From an uncultured Fodinibius sp. (GTDB taxonomy: Bacteria > Bacteroidota > Rhodothermia > Balneolales > Balneolaceae), in contig CAJXOG010000011.1 in NCBI GenBank assembly GCA_913057775.1, positions 1 to 64,000 on the forward strand: a stretch of 64,000 nt of DNA, in the 5' to 3' direction. Positions within the stretch are counted from its first letter, which is position 1. The number at the start of each line of letters is the position of its first letter. The translations under genes were made by a program, and so were the position numbers. A model generated the notes under the pieces. The model had not been told where the DNA came from, searched no databases, and saw nothing but the letters and a program-made list of their open reading frames with translations. Shown here one piece after another: positions 35,382-44,388 of this stretch.

Positions 35382-36091
35382 AAGTAGATCACTGCATTTT
35401 TATTGCCAAATCCATCTTCGCGCTGCATCGGAGCCATTGGATCGGTCACCCATTTCTCCCCATCCTTCACAAACATATACCGGTGCTCTCCTCTACTCAT
35501 CGCTACCAATCCGGTCCAAACCTGTTCTCCGTTCACCTCTTGTTTGTCGAGAGAAATAGGCTTCCAGCCGTTAAAGTCGCCGGCAACTTCAATCGATTGC
35601 GCATTTTCATCTATATAAACAAAACGTACCCACACCTGGTCCTGACTATGGGCAACCTGCTGTACCGATTCTTGCGGAGTGCTATTTACCTGTGATACCT
35701 CTTGGGAAGCATCAAAATTAAGTGGCATCAATATGAATATCGCTAATACCATTGCTGCAGCAACGCCATATACCGGTCGCAAATGTATCTCTCGCGGCAT
35801 CCATAATCCTTTTATCCAGCTTTTTATCTCCTCGAATAGCGAGATATTCTGCTCTGGCTGTTCAGCTTGTTCAATACTATACATCACCTGATCTGTAAAC
35901 CCTTCGGGCACTTCCGGTTGGTCATACGCATCCGTTTCACTAATCGTACTTCGGACTGATCTTTCGAAAGAAAGCATTTCCCGCATTGCCGGATCTTCTG
36001 CTATAATATGGAGGGCTTCCCGTTCCTCCTCACCGGATAATTCGCCATCCAGATATTTTCGCAGTATCTCTTCCTTGTCCATATTCATCAT
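35378..36091 (-). CDS. Anti-sigma-like membrane protein with CBM48-like domain
   Basis: A 237-residue protein directly after the ECF sigma gene. The N-terminus (about 1-60, EEILRKYLDGELSGEEEREALH) looks like an anti-sigma cytoplasmic domain but lacks a zinc-binding His-Cys-Cys pattern. One membrane helix lies at about 106-124. The periplasmic part (about 152-237) is a CBM48/AMPK-beta-like domain with AGDFNGW at 170-176 and a final DGFGNKNAVIYL. A sensor that releases the sigma factor when the outer domain binds a glycan or partner is a natural reading. Three bases separate it from the sigma gene, and its stop overlaps the next start. Confidence 0.7.
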   Translation of the reverse strand: MMNMDKEEILRKYLDGELSGEEEREALHIIAEDPAMREMLSFERSVRSTISETDAYDQPEVPEGFTDQVMYSIEQAEQPEQNISLFEEIKSWIKGLWMPREIHLRPVYGVAAAMVLAIFILMPLNFDASQEVSQVNSTPQESVQQVAHSQDQVWVRFVYIDENAQSIEVAGDFNGWKPISLDKQEVNGEQVWTGLVAMSRGEHRYMFVKDGEKWVTDPMAPMQREDGFGNKNAVIYL

Positions 36092-36094
36092 CTC

Positions 36095-36658
36095 CTAATT
36101 ATATTGGTTAACATGATCCTGCAGCTCCTTACGCGCTCTGTGCACGCGCACTTTCAGTGCCCCTTCTGTGGCGTCCAATCGCTTTGCCATCGCTTTGTAC
36201 GTCATATTATCACGATACTTCATCAAAAAAGCCTCGGCATAAATCGGTGTAATGGCAGAGAGGGCCCGTTCCAATATTGCCCTCTGTTCCTGCTTCTCAA
36301 TATCATCGTTGGGTAAATCCTCAACTTTCATTTGGGATTCAAGTTCATGGGATTCCATTTCACTGAACTCCTTATTTGATCGCCTGATATTCTTGGCGTA
36401 GTCCAAGCAGTGATTCCTTGCCAACGTATAAAGCCAGGAAGAAAACTTTGACTGCCTCTTAAAAGAATCCAGTCGCTCATAAGCCTTAACAAAAATCTGC
36501 TGAGCCAATTCTTCCCTGTCAGCTTTTCTGCTCACAAATTTACCAACGATACTAAATACCATCGATGCATACCTGTCAACAAGTATCCTGTAACCATCTT
36601 GCTGACCGTTCAGGATATCTTCTATTAATTCAAATTCTTTCTCCTTAGAATCATCCAT
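36095..36658 (-). CDS. ECF-type RNA polymerase sigma factor
   Basis: A 187-residue alternative sigma factor. Region 2 (about 22-95) shows YRILVDRYASMVFSIV, REELAQQIFVKAYERLDSF and FSSWLYTLARNHCLDYAKN. Region 4 (about 130-180) shows the helix-turn-helix segment MTYKAMAKRLDATEGALKVRVHRARKEL. It starts an operon with an anti-sigma-like protein, an outer-membrane protein and an unknown exported protein, and probably controls that operon. The target promoter is not identifiable here. Confidence 0.92.
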   Translation of the reverse strand: MDDSKEKEFELIEDILNGQQDGYRILVDRYASMVFSIVGKFVSRKADREELAQQIFVKAYERLDSFKRQSKFSSWLYTLARNHCLDYAKNIRRSNKEFSEMESHELESQMKVEDLPNDDIEKQEQRAILERALSAITPIYAEAFLMKYRDNMTYKAMAKRLDATEGALKVRVHRARKELQDHVNQYN

Positions 36659-36973
36659 TTAGCAGAAAACATGTATCGCACATAATTAGCGGGCTTGAAC
36701 CCCCACTCAGTTATGTGACGACTGACTTTTAAAATGGTTACTAAAAAAGTGTAATTGAGTAGAGGAATTTTTTCCAGGTTTTTATGGTTCAAACAAACCA
36801 TTTATTATAACCCTTCATTTCTCTTCTTTCATTAATGGTATAAAATAGTATAATGGAACCGAATTCTTATTACTTCAATTAAGGGAATCGGCCGCACTTA
36901 TTTAGATTGATATTTCATTTTTCTTGGCAACCGGATCATATGCTATGCATTAAAATATAAAAGACTCATAGTT
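36659..36973. promoter_or_regulatory. Divergent promoter region of sigma operon and histidine kinase
   Basis: About 315 AT-rich bases between outward-facing genes. Both promoters must lie here. I see no RNA gene, repeat or remnant, and cannot fix promoter boxes. Confidence 0.45.
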
Positions 36974-38218
36974 ATGAAATTTAAGCAGATCCTGTTAAGC
37001 AGCAAGGCTATTGCTTTCATGCTTCTATTGTTTGGATATGGGTGGATCATCACCTCAGATTTTATTGCTGCCTCTATCAATGACAATGCCTTTAGTCTTC
37101 TTAACATCCAAATACTAAAGGGGCTCCTTTTTGTAACTATTGCCTCGGTGGGTGTATATGCGCTACTCTATCTCAAAGACAAAGAACTGGAACAAAGGCG
37201 CAAATATACTGATTCCATTTTGGAAACAATCGATGTGGCGATCCTTGTCATTACCGAAAAGGGTATGATCGATCGTGTAAACACCGCCTTTAAAAATATT
37301 TTTGGCTACACCCGAAAAGAAATTGTAGGGCGTCATTTTTCCTATTTGCTTAGTGATAATAATTATGAGAGAGGATACCATGATTTTCAAAAGCTATTAG
37401 AAGGCCAGTCGTTTCCGAATGAAGAATGGGTGATAAACGACAAATCTGGTAATTCTATTTCCTTGATCCTTAATTCCGAAACTCTGCAGGATGGTGATGA
37501 AAAATACCTGATTTTAAGTGCCATGGACATTACTGATCAAAAGCAAACCCAAGCCAAGCTTGAACACTCCCTTGTAGAAAAAGAGGTTCTTCTATCCGAA
37601 ATTCATCACCGGGTAAATAACAACTTAGCTATTATTTCGGGGCTCATGCAGCTACAGATTTATGAAGAAGAGAATCCCAACCTAAAAGAAAAACTGGTTA
37701 ACTGTACTACCCGCATTCAGGCAATTGGATCTATCCATGAACTATTATATGAGTCAAATAGCCTTTCGCAATTACGCTTTGACAAAAGTATAAAACAACT
37801 TGTTGAGAATTTGCACGATATGTACGATCAGCTGCAGGCGACAGATTTTGATCTCAACCTATCTCCCATTACTATTAATATTAACCAAGGGGTGCCTGCC
37901 TGCTTAGTCATTAACGAAATTGTTACGAATGCCCTGCAACATGCGTTTTCTACCAGAAAAAAAGGCCTCATTTCTATAGACTTATCCAAAAGTGAGGATG
38001 AAGTGCTTACCCTAACTATTTCTGATAACGGGAAAGGCTTACCTGATCATTTTACATCAATTTCCCAGAATGGCTCCCTCGGCTTCCAGCTTGTTGATAC
38101 GCTTTTAAAACAACTCGAAGCTGAACATGAAGTTGACTCTACCAAACAGGGGACTAAGTTTACTTTCTCATTCAAGAAAACATCCAAAAAGGGAAGCAGC
38201 AGTAGCTTTGAAAACTAG
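36974..38218 (+). CDS. Membrane PAS-domain histidine kinase, HisKA_2 type
   Basis: A 414-residue sensor kinase. Two membrane helices (about 12-32 and 47-66) are followed by a PAS domain (about 78-190, IDRVNTAFKNIFGYTRKEIVG). The phosphoacceptor region has the HisKA_2 pattern EIHHRVNNNLAIISGLMQLQ, with His211 or His212 as the phosphorylation site. The ATPase domain shows the N box (INEIVTNALQHAF), the G1 box (DNGKGLP) and a G2-like GSLGFQLV. No response regulator is adjacent, so its partner is encoded elsewhere. The signal is unknown. Confidence 0.9.
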   Translation: MKFKQILLSSKAIAFMLLLFGYGWIITSDFIAASINDNAFSLLNIQILKGLLFVTIASVGVYALLYLKDKELEQRRKYTDSILETIDVAILVITEKGMIDRVNTAFKNIFGYTRKEIVGRHFSYLLSDNNYERGYHDFQKLLEGQSFPNEEWVINDKSGNSISLILNSETLQDGDEKYLILSAMDITDQKQTQAKLEHSLVEKEVLLSEIHHRVNNNLAIISGLMQLQIYEEENPNLKEKLVNCTTRIQAIGSIHELLYESNSLSQLRFDKSIKQLVENLHDMYDQLQATDFDLNLSPITININQGVPACLVINEIVTNALQHAFSTRKKGLISIDLSKSEDEVLTLTISDNGKGLPDHFTSISQNGSLGFQLVDTLLKQLEAEHEVDSTKQGTKFTFSFKKTSKKGSSSSFEN

Positions 38219-38307
38219 CTTGTATCTTAGTCTTTTAATTAACGTTGTACCCTTTTCAATTTTCTGTATTTTAGAGCAGTAAATATTCAAGAATCAAAAA
38301 TACTATT

Positions 38308-38631
38308 ATGACCCAAGAAGAAATTAACAAGGGCAACCGCCTGATCGAAGATCTGATGGGATCCACTATTAAAATAGACCAGGATGATGTAAAAGATATT
38401 CCCCTGGCGTTTCTTCAACTCGAAGACATGAAGTTTCACTTGTCTTGGAAATGGCTTATGCCGGTAGTTATGAAAATTGAAGATGACCTTGGCTATTCCG
38501 TACTTATCAAAGATAAAGCATGTATGGTTGTAGTTGACGATGACACTTCTTTTGAATCTGAAACCGACACAAAAATGGAAGCTGTCTGGCGGGCCATTGT
38601 TGAATTTTTAGATTGGCATAAAGATCAGTAA
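38308..38631 (+). CDS. Conserved-looking small protein of unknown function
   Basis: A 107-residue acidic soluble protein. It has a WKWLMPVVMKIEDDLGYSV segment and a C-terminal MEAVWRAIVEFLDWHKDQ helix, the style seen in small Bacteroidota hypothetical proteins. It has its own terminator at 38655-38690 and lies 89 bases after the kinase gene. No function can be assigned. Confidence 0.7.
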   Translation: MTQEEINKGNRLIEDLMGSTIKIDQDDVKDIPLAFLQLEDMKFHLSWKWLMPVVMKIEDDLGYSVLIKDKACMVVVDDDTSFESETDTKMEAVWRAIVEFLDWHKDQ

Positions 38632-38654
38632 AATTGCCCTCCACTTTACTTTTG

Positions 38655-38690
38655 GCCCTAAACTCTTGGTTAGTTTAGGGCTTTTTATTT
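38655..38690 (+). terminator. Rho-independent terminator
   Basis: A perfect 10-bp stem (GCCCTAAACT with AGTTTAGGGC, loop 7) followed by TTTTTATTT, just after the small gene that ends at 38631. Confidence 0.9.
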
Positions 38691-38776
38691 TGGGATTTCT
38701 TTTCCTTTGGCTCATTTTCTAAACAGATGTTACATCTAGCATAATGCCAACTACCCTTTAACCCAAAAATACCTTT

Positions 38777-39757
38777 ATGACAAAGAGGGCGTTTGTTACA
38801 GGCGGCACCGGTTTTATTGGCTTCAATTTAGTTAAACAACTTGTTGGCCGAGATTGGGATGTTACAGCACTGCATCGGTCTACATCTGACTTGTCAAAAC
38901 TAAAACAACTTCCGGTTGCTTTAGTTGAGGGTTCTATTACCGACCTTCCTTCCCTGCAAAAAGCAGTACCCAAAGATATCGACGTTGTTTTTCACCTGGC
39001 AGGTGACACAAATATGTGGTCACAAAAAAATAAGCGTCAAACCGAGGTTAATGTCACCGGCACTAAAAATATGGTTCAGGCATCCGCCGGAAAAAATGTC
39101 GGCACCTTCATTCACACTTCCAGTGTATCGGCGTGGGGAAAAGTAAAGGGAACCATTTCCGAAGAAACACCACAACAGGGAAACAATTCGTGGGTGAACT
39201 ACGAACGCACCAAATGGCTTTCTGAGCGTGAAGCGCTACAAGCTCGCGACCACGATATAAAAGTCGTAATTATGAATCCGGCAATGGTTGTCGGTCCGCA
39301 TGATGCCAACAATTGGGGACGCCTGTTTTTTGCTTTGCGCGATGATGATCTGCCCGGAGTAACGCGTGGAAATATGAGCGTGGCTCATGTTGAGGAGGTT
39401 GTAAATGCGCATATTTCAGCCGTTGAACAGGGCAGCAACGGAGAGCGCTATATTTTAGGAGGTCAAAATTGTACCTTTGCTGAATTTGTATCTATCATCG
39501 CAGATGTATCCGACCTTTCGGCAAAACCAAAAATAATTCCCGCTCCTATTCTCAAACTGGTCGCCTATCTTCAAGCCGGGATTTCTTATTTTACCGGTAA
39601 CGAACCCGACCTTACGCCGGAGCTTGCAAAACTCATGACCCGAAATGTTGTCTACTCCAGTGATAAAGCTAAAAGGGAATTGGGCTACCGAATTCCTCCT
39701 GTGAAAAAATCCGTTCAGGATTGCTATAACTGGTTGATTCAGGAAAAGTTGCTATAA
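38777..39757 (+). CDS. NAD(P)-dependent epimerase/reductase (extended SDR)
   Basis: A 326-residue Rossmann-fold enzyme of the extended short-chain dehydrogenase group. The cofactor motif is TGGTGFIGFN at residues 8-17, the active-site YERTK near 143-147, and the segment NPAMVVGP follows. It is closest in style to dihydroflavonol-reductase-like or NAD-epimerase proteins; the substrate is unknown. It converges with a sugar nucleotidyltransferase gene 15 bases away, which may or may not be meaningful. Confidence 0.85.
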   Translation: MTKRAFVTGGTGFIGFNLVKQLVGRDWDVTALHRSTSDLSKLKQLPVALVEGSITDLPSLQKAVPKDIDVVFHLAGDTNMWSQKNKRQTEVNVTGTKNMVQASAGKNVGTFIHTSSVSAWGKVKGTISEETPQQGNNSWVNYERTKWLSEREALQARDHDIKVVIMNPAMVVGPHDANNWGRLFFALRDDDLPGVTRGNMSVAHVEEVVNAHISAVEQGSNGERYILGGQNCTFAEFVSIIADVSDLSAKPKIIPAPILKLVAYLQAGISYFTGNEPDLTPELAKLMTRNVVYSSDKAKRELGYRIPPVKKSVQDCYNWLIQEKLL

Positions 39758-39772
39758 AATCATTTCTTATTG

Positions 39773-40534
39773 TCATGGGATAAACGTCCTTAATGCTTTA
39801 AAGTATCCCTCAAAATTGCCCGTATCATGGCGGGTTAACCCATCTGCCAACGGATATCCCAGCACCAAATCTCCCTTTGTAATCATCTTGCGGATAGCGG
39901 GAGTAAGCTGCAGTTCGCCATTATTATCGAGGGTTGTTTCTTTAAGAATTTCGAAGATTTTATTATCCAATACATATCGACAAGCCGTTGCCCAAGGCTC
40001 TTTGGGGGTTGAAGACGGCTTCTCTATTATATCTGTTAATCGCACTCTTTTATCATTTGTATATTTATCAACTTCAAATTTTACCACTCCTCTTGACGAG
40101 GCTTCTTCTTTGCCTATTGGATAGATGGCCAATACTCCCATAACATCTTCTTCTCTTTTCAGAGATATAAGATCTTTTAAATATGTTGCTCTTCCAGAAC
40201 CTTTCAGAGGAGCATCGGCAAAGGTCACCACAAAATCTTCTTTTCCTACAAAGGATTCTGTTTTCAAAATAGCACTACCCGGTCCCGAATAAGAATCATC
40301 AAAAACAAACTGTACCGATGTATCATCCTCAAAATAATCAACCATTTTTTGATCATCGCTTTCTGCAACGACGGCGACCTCCTTTATTCCTGCTTCTTTT
40401 AGCTCTTCGATGATATGTTCCAGCACTGGCTTCTTACCTAACGGCAGCATCGGTTTCGATATATAATTGGTAAGCGGACGCATCCGAGTTCCCTTGCCCG
40501 CAGCCGGTATTACAGCCTTAGTAATTTTTGGCAT
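39773..40534 (-). CDS. Sugar-1-phosphate nucleotidyltransferase (GalU-like)
   Basis: A 253-residue enzyme that couples a nucleoside triphosphate to a sugar-1-phosphate. The signature VIPAAGKGTRM is at residues 8-18, followed by SKPMLPLGKKPVLEHIIEELKEAGI, FADAPL for the metal-binding Asp, IIEKP, and a C-terminal RHDTGNFEGYFKA segment as in UTP-glucose-1-phosphate uridylyltransferases. It is slightly short for GalU (about 290). Divergent from mnmG. Confidence 0.85.
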   Translation of the reverse strand: MPKITKAVIPAAGKGTRMRPLTNYISKPMLPLGKKPVLEHIIEELKEAGIKEVAVVAESDDQKMVDYFEDDTSVQFVFDDSYSGPGSAILKTESFVGKEDFVVTFADAPLKGSGRATYLKDLISLKREEDVMGVLAIYPIGKEEASSRGVVKFEVDKYTNDKRVRLTDIIEKPSSTPKEPWATACRYVLDNKIFEILKETTLDNNGELQLTPAIRKMITKGDLVLGYPLADGLTRHDTGNFEGYFKALRTFIP

Positions 40535-40752
40535 CAGTTTATTGTTAATTTGTTAAATATCAATTCCTTCATCTCGTATCATATTTCAGAATAATAACTC
40601 TTATTCAGAAGGTTAAATATTTTGCTTAAAAACCCTTATTTTTGGAGACTCTCAATACTATCGCTGGTTTAGCAACGGATTGAGGCGACAGCAATCAAAT
40701 CCACAAATTTTTAACTTCATAAGTGTAATAAAAACATACACTTAAACACAAT

Positions 40753-42642
40753 ATGGATTCTCTTTTCCCAAAATACGATGTCATTGTAGTCGGTGCCGGT
40801 CACGCAGGCAGTGAAGCCGCAGGCGCTGCTGCAGAAATTGGTGCCAACACATTACTCATAACGATGAACCTCGATGCCATTGCAAAAATGTCTTGCAATC
40901 CGGCTATCGGTGGTGTTGCCAAAGGGCAGTTAGTACGAGAAATTGATGCACTGGGTGGATTAATGGGCAAAGTTGCAGATAAATCCGGTGTGCAATTTCG
41001 TATCCTAAATACGAGCAAAGGACCGGCAATGTGGAGTCCGCGCTGCCAAAGTGATCGCGCCCTTTACAGCAAGACTATGCGCGAAGAACTCGAAAAGAAA
41101 GAGAATCTTCATTTTCGCCAGGATAATGTAATTGATGTTTTGACCACCGACGACGGAAAAAGAGCAACCGGGGTAAAAACCTCAACAGGACAAAACTTTG
41201 AGGCCGATGCCGTTATTCTTACTACCGGCACTTTTGGTAATGGCTTGATGCATATCGGCGAAACTAATTTTGGCGGGGGACGTTCTGGCGAACGTGCTTC
41301 GATTGGAATTTCTGCAGCTCTTGAAGATCTCGGCTTTGAAGTCGGTCGACTTAAAACCGGTACGCCTCCCCGTATCGACGGACGTTCTATTAATTATGAA
41401 GATCTGGAAATTCAGTATGGTGATGAAGATCCCAATGCATTTTCTTTTATGACGGAGTCGCTTCCATCCCAAGAAGAACAGCTCACCTGCTGGATCGGCA
41501 ATACCAATGAGAAAGTTCACGACATGCTCCGCTCTGGATTTGATCGAAGCCCCATGTTCAATGGTACAATCGAATCCACCGGACCTCGATATTGCCCCTC
41601 TATTGAAGATAAAATAAATCGGTTTTCTGATAAAGACAGTCACCAACTATTTCTTGAACCCGAGGGATGGAATACATACGAGATGTATCTGAATGGCTTT
41701 TCCACCTCCCTGCCCGAGGATGTACAATACAAAGCACTCCGAACTATTCCCGGCTTTGAAGATGCCGTTATGCTTCGTCCGGGTTATGCCATTGAATACG
41801 ATTACTTTCCTCCGTATCAAATCCGGCGCAGTATGGAAACCAAAATTACAGAAGGACTCTTTTTCGCCGGACAAATTAACGGCACCACCGGCTACGAAGA
41901 AGCTGGTTGCCAAGGACTTATGGCGGGCATCAATGCGGCGCGAAAAGTCCAGGGCAAAGAAGAGTTTATCCTCAAAAGATCTGAAGCATATATCGGCGTG
42001 CTTATCGATGATCTTATCACTAAAGGTACCGAAGAACCTTATCGGATGTTCACCTCTCGCGCCGAGCATCGCATTTTGCTCCGTCAAGATAATGCCGATC
42101 TGCGCCTGACTGAACTCGGACATAAAATTGGCCTTGCTTCTGATGAACGCTTTGAAAAGTTCAAAACCAAAAAAGAATCTATCGATAAGATCCATGACCT
42201 GTTTGCAGACTATACGGTCTATCCCGAAAAAATGGACCCTATGCTTAAAGAGCAAGACACCTCTACCCTTTCCCAACCTGTAAAAGCAAAAACGCTTATT
42301 CCTCGTCCCGAGCTTTCTATCTTTAACTTGATGAATGCCGATCCTGAACTCAAAGAGGAAGCACATGAGATCACTACTGATGAACTTGTTTACGAGCAGG
42401 TTGAAATTCAGATCAAATATGCGGGTTACATCGAAAAAGAGTTTGAAATGGTTGAGGAAATGAAGAAACAGGAAGACACCCACATTCCGGACGAGCTTAA
42501 CTATGACAAAATTAACAGTCTTTCTGCTGAGGGAAAACAGAAAATGGATCGTATTCGTCCCGAAACCTTGGGTCAGGCAAGCCGAATTAGCGGAGTAACA
42601 CCCAGTGATATCTCTGTTCTGATGGTTTACCTGAACAACTGA
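40753..42642 (+). CDS. mnmG: tRNA uridine-34 carboxymethylaminomethyl modification enzyme MnmG (GidA)
   Basis: A 629-residue FAD enzyme that, with MnmE, modifies wobble U34 of several tRNAs. The FAD-binding motif VVGAGHAGSEAA is at residues 12-23, followed by the MSCNPAIGGVAKGQLVREIDALGG signature region, the catalytic-loop stretch CPSIEDK, and the C-terminal helical domain with the ISGVTPSDIS end. Length is standard. It is followed 47 bases later by rsmG, the usual gid pair, and the intergenic space carries a parS-like site. Confidence 0.96.
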   Translation: MDSLFPKYDVIVVGAGHAGSEAAGAAAEIGANTLLITMNLDAIAKMSCNPAIGGVAKGQLVREIDALGGLMGKVADKSGVQFRILNTSKGPAMWSPRCQSDRALYSKTMREELEKKENLHFRQDNVIDVLTTDDGKRATGVKTSTGQNFEADAVILTTGTFGNGLMHIGETNFGGGRSGERASIGISAALEDLGFEVGRLKTGTPPRIDGRSINYEDLEIQYGDEDPNAFSFMTESLPSQEEQLTCWIGNTNEKVHDMLRSGFDRSPMFNGTIESTGPRYCPSIEDKINRFSDKDSHQLFLEPEGWNTYEMYLNGFSTSLPEDVQYKALRTIPGFEDAVMLRPGYAIEYDYFPPYQIRRSMETKITEGLFFAGQINGTTGYEEAGCQGLMAGINAARKVQGKEEFILKRSEAYIGVLIDDLITKGTEEPYRMFTSRAEHRILLRQDNADLRLTELGHKIGLASDERFEKFKTKKESIDKIHDLFADYTVYPEKMDPMLKEQDTSTLSQPVKAKTLIPRPELSIFNLMNADPELKEEAHEITTDELVYEQVEIQIKYAGYIEKEFEMVEEMKKQEDTHIPDELNYDKINSLSAEGKQKMDRIRPETLGQASRISGVTPSDISVLMVYLNN

Positions 42643-42681
42643 TACTAATTTACAAGCCATAGCCAACCACCAAATCAAACA

Positions 42682-42697
42682 GGTTTCACGTGGAACA
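42682..42697. promoter_or_regulatory. parS-like ParB-binding site 1
   Basis: GGTTTCACGTGGAACA matches the centromere consensus TGTTNCACGTGNAACA except at the first base. It spans the GTG start codon of rsmG. Confidence 0.75.
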
Positions 42698-43325
42698 ACA
42701 TAATATCATTCGGAAATCCGTTCCACGTGAAACGTTTGCTCAAATCGATGGGCTTATTGATAAATTCCGGGATGAGCTCGAATTCTATCTAGATAAACTC
42801 CTCTGGTGGAATGAGCGTGTAAACCTTGTTAGCCGAGGGGTTTCACGTGAAACTATATGGGAACACATTCGCCATTCCTTACTCCTTTCAAAGTTACAAC
42901 CCTTTCAAGAAAGCAAACTATTCCTTGACGCTGGAACCGGCGGGGGGCTACCTGGCATCCCCTTAGCAATTACGCATCCAGACAAACATTTTGTACTCAA
43001 CGATTTAGTTACTAAAAAGTGCCTGGCCATGAAGCAAATAGCACGAGAGCTAGGCCTAAAAAATATTGGCATTGTCGATGGATCAATCGAGGACTTGCAT
43101 CATGAAGGAGAATGTATTCTTATCTCAAAACATGCCTTTAAGATTGACAATCTCATTGAAATGACCGGTCATTTATCGTGGGAAAAGATGGTTTTTTACA
43201 AGGGTTTAAATTTTGAGGATGAGCTCCAAGGCCTGCCAAAACCACTAAATATTACATGCTTTGATCTCTCCAATGGTTCCAATTTTTATAGCGGTAAAGC
43301 TATAATTATCATCGGGAAATCTTAA
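42690..43325 (+). CDS. rsmG: 16S rRNA G527 N7-methyltransferase RsmG (GidB)
   Basis: A 211-residue SAM-dependent methyltransferase of 16S rRNA. The SAM motif FLDAGTGGGLPGIPLAI is at about 76-92, and the WWNERVNLVSR and HIRHSL segments before it are typical of GidB. The start is a GTG at 42690, inside parS site 1; no ATG lies in frame before the conserved region. Two more parS sites fall within the coding sequence and produce the residues PRET and SRET, which are extra to the enzyme's needs. Partner of mnmG, but no parA or parB follows. Confidence 0.92.
   Translation: MEQHNIIRKSVPRETFAQIDGLIDKFRDELEFYLDKLLWWNERVNLVSRGVSRETIWEHIRHSLLLSKLQPFQESKLFLDAGTGGGLPGIPLAITHPDKHFVLNDLVTKKCLAMKQIARELGLKNIGIVDGSIEDLHHEGECILISKHAFKIDNLIEMTGHLSWEKMVFYKGLNFEDELQGLPKPLNITCFDLSNGSNFYSGKAIIIIGKS
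42719..42734. promoter_or_regulatory. parS-like ParB-binding site 2
   Basis: CGTTCCACGTGAAACG, matching the 14-base core pattern GTTNCACGTGNAAC, within the 5' part of rsmG. Confidence 0.8.
42839..42854. promoter_or_regulatory. parS-like ParB-binding site 3
   Basis: GGTTTCACGTGAAACT has the perfect palindromic core GTTTCACGTGAAAC, within rsmG about 105 bases after site 2. Confidence 0.85.
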
Positions 43326-43408
43326 ACTTTCTCATTTTTATTCACTGAGAATCTCTGCGGTATCACTTATATTGGACTTTCATCCACCACTAAAAATCAC
43401 CCGACTTA

Positions 43409-44353
43409 TTGATGAACAGTTCCGAGCGTAGAATGAAGCTCATCCTTATGCTTCAACAATCAAACAGCCGTATTACGGTAGATAAAATTGCCGATAAATT
43501 TAACATAAGTCGCCGAACCGTTTTTCGCGATTTTAATGCCCTCTCAGAAATGAACGTGCCCGTCACCCATGATAAATACCACGGCTATGGGATTATGCAG
43601 GGCTATAAAATTCCCCCGCTGATGTTCACGAATAAAGAGCTTGCCACCATTATGGTAGGACTCAATTTTGTGAAGTCGCAGGTTGACCAAAAACTCATTG
43701 AGGATGCCAAAGGTGTTGAGCTAAAAATAAAAGAAGTGGTGCCGGATGAGCTGCGAGACTTTATGGAATCACTGGAAGAACGAACGGTAGTGGACCCCTA
43801 TCTAAATTTTGGTGCTGAAAAAATGGAGGGCGGAGACTGGTATGTCATTAGTAATGCCATCGCCAAAAACAAAACCATCCGCTTTAACTATCGGGCCAAA
43901 TCAACAGAAGAAATCAGTAGCCGAAAAGTCGATCCATATATTATCGTTTTTTATCGCGACCACTGGAATGTAATAGGTCACTCCCATAAAAGAGACGATA
44001 CTAGAAATTTCGTGCTCGATCGCATGTCAGACATCAAAATTTTGAATGAAGAATTCGTCCCATATGGCAAAATCGACGTAGAGGGGCTTATTTTTCGATC
44101 TGACGAGAGTTCGGAAAAAATAATAGTAGATGTATATGAGAAAGCATTGAAGCGATTTCAGGCTAATTTGCCGACAAAAATTATTAAGAAAAACAAAATT
44201 AAACCTAATTTATTTAGGATAGAGTTTTATTTTGATAATTTGAATTTCATCAATGAATGGCTATTACAATTCCCAAAAGATGTCAAATTGATTTCCCCAG
44301 ATATATTATTAGAAAAAAGAAATGAATTATTAAAAGAAATGATTGATAATTAA
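43409..44353 (+). CDS. WYL-domain transcriptional regulator
   Basis: A 314-residue regulator. The N-terminal helix-turn-helix (about 8-60, ITVDKIADKFNISRRTVFRDFNALSE) is of the HTH_11/DeoR-like type. The central WYL domain (about 145-225) has the segments IRFNYRAKS, RKVDPYIIVFYRDHWNVIGH and RNFVLDRMSDI. A WCX-like C-terminal domain follows. Such proteins often sense nucleic acids or nucleotides and regulate DNA-damage or defence genes. The stop of rsmG is about 80 bases upstream; no obvious target is adjacent. Confidence 0.9.
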   Translation: MMNSSERRMKLILMLQQSNSRITVDKIADKFNISRRTVFRDFNALSEMNVPVTHDKYHGYGIMQGYKIPPLMFTNKELATIMVGLNFVKSQVDQKLIEDAKGVELKIKEVVPDELRDFMESLEERTVVDPYLNFGAEKMEGGDWYVISNAIAKNKTIRFNYRAKSTEEISSRKVDPYIIVFYRDHWNVIGHSHKRDDTRNFVLDRMSDIKILNEEFVPYGKIDVEGLIFRSDESSEKIIVDVYEKALKRFQANLPTKIIKKNKIKPNLFRIEFYFDNLNFINEWLLQFPKDVKLISPDILLEKRNELLKEMIDN

Positions 44354-44388
44354 ATATTATCATAGAATTAAAAAGCTAAAAATAGATT

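Noticed and set aside
40535-40752. Replication origin with DnaA boxes upstream of mnmG.
   Set aside because: Only one weak partial DnaA-box-like sequence is seen; no cluster, and dnaA is absent.
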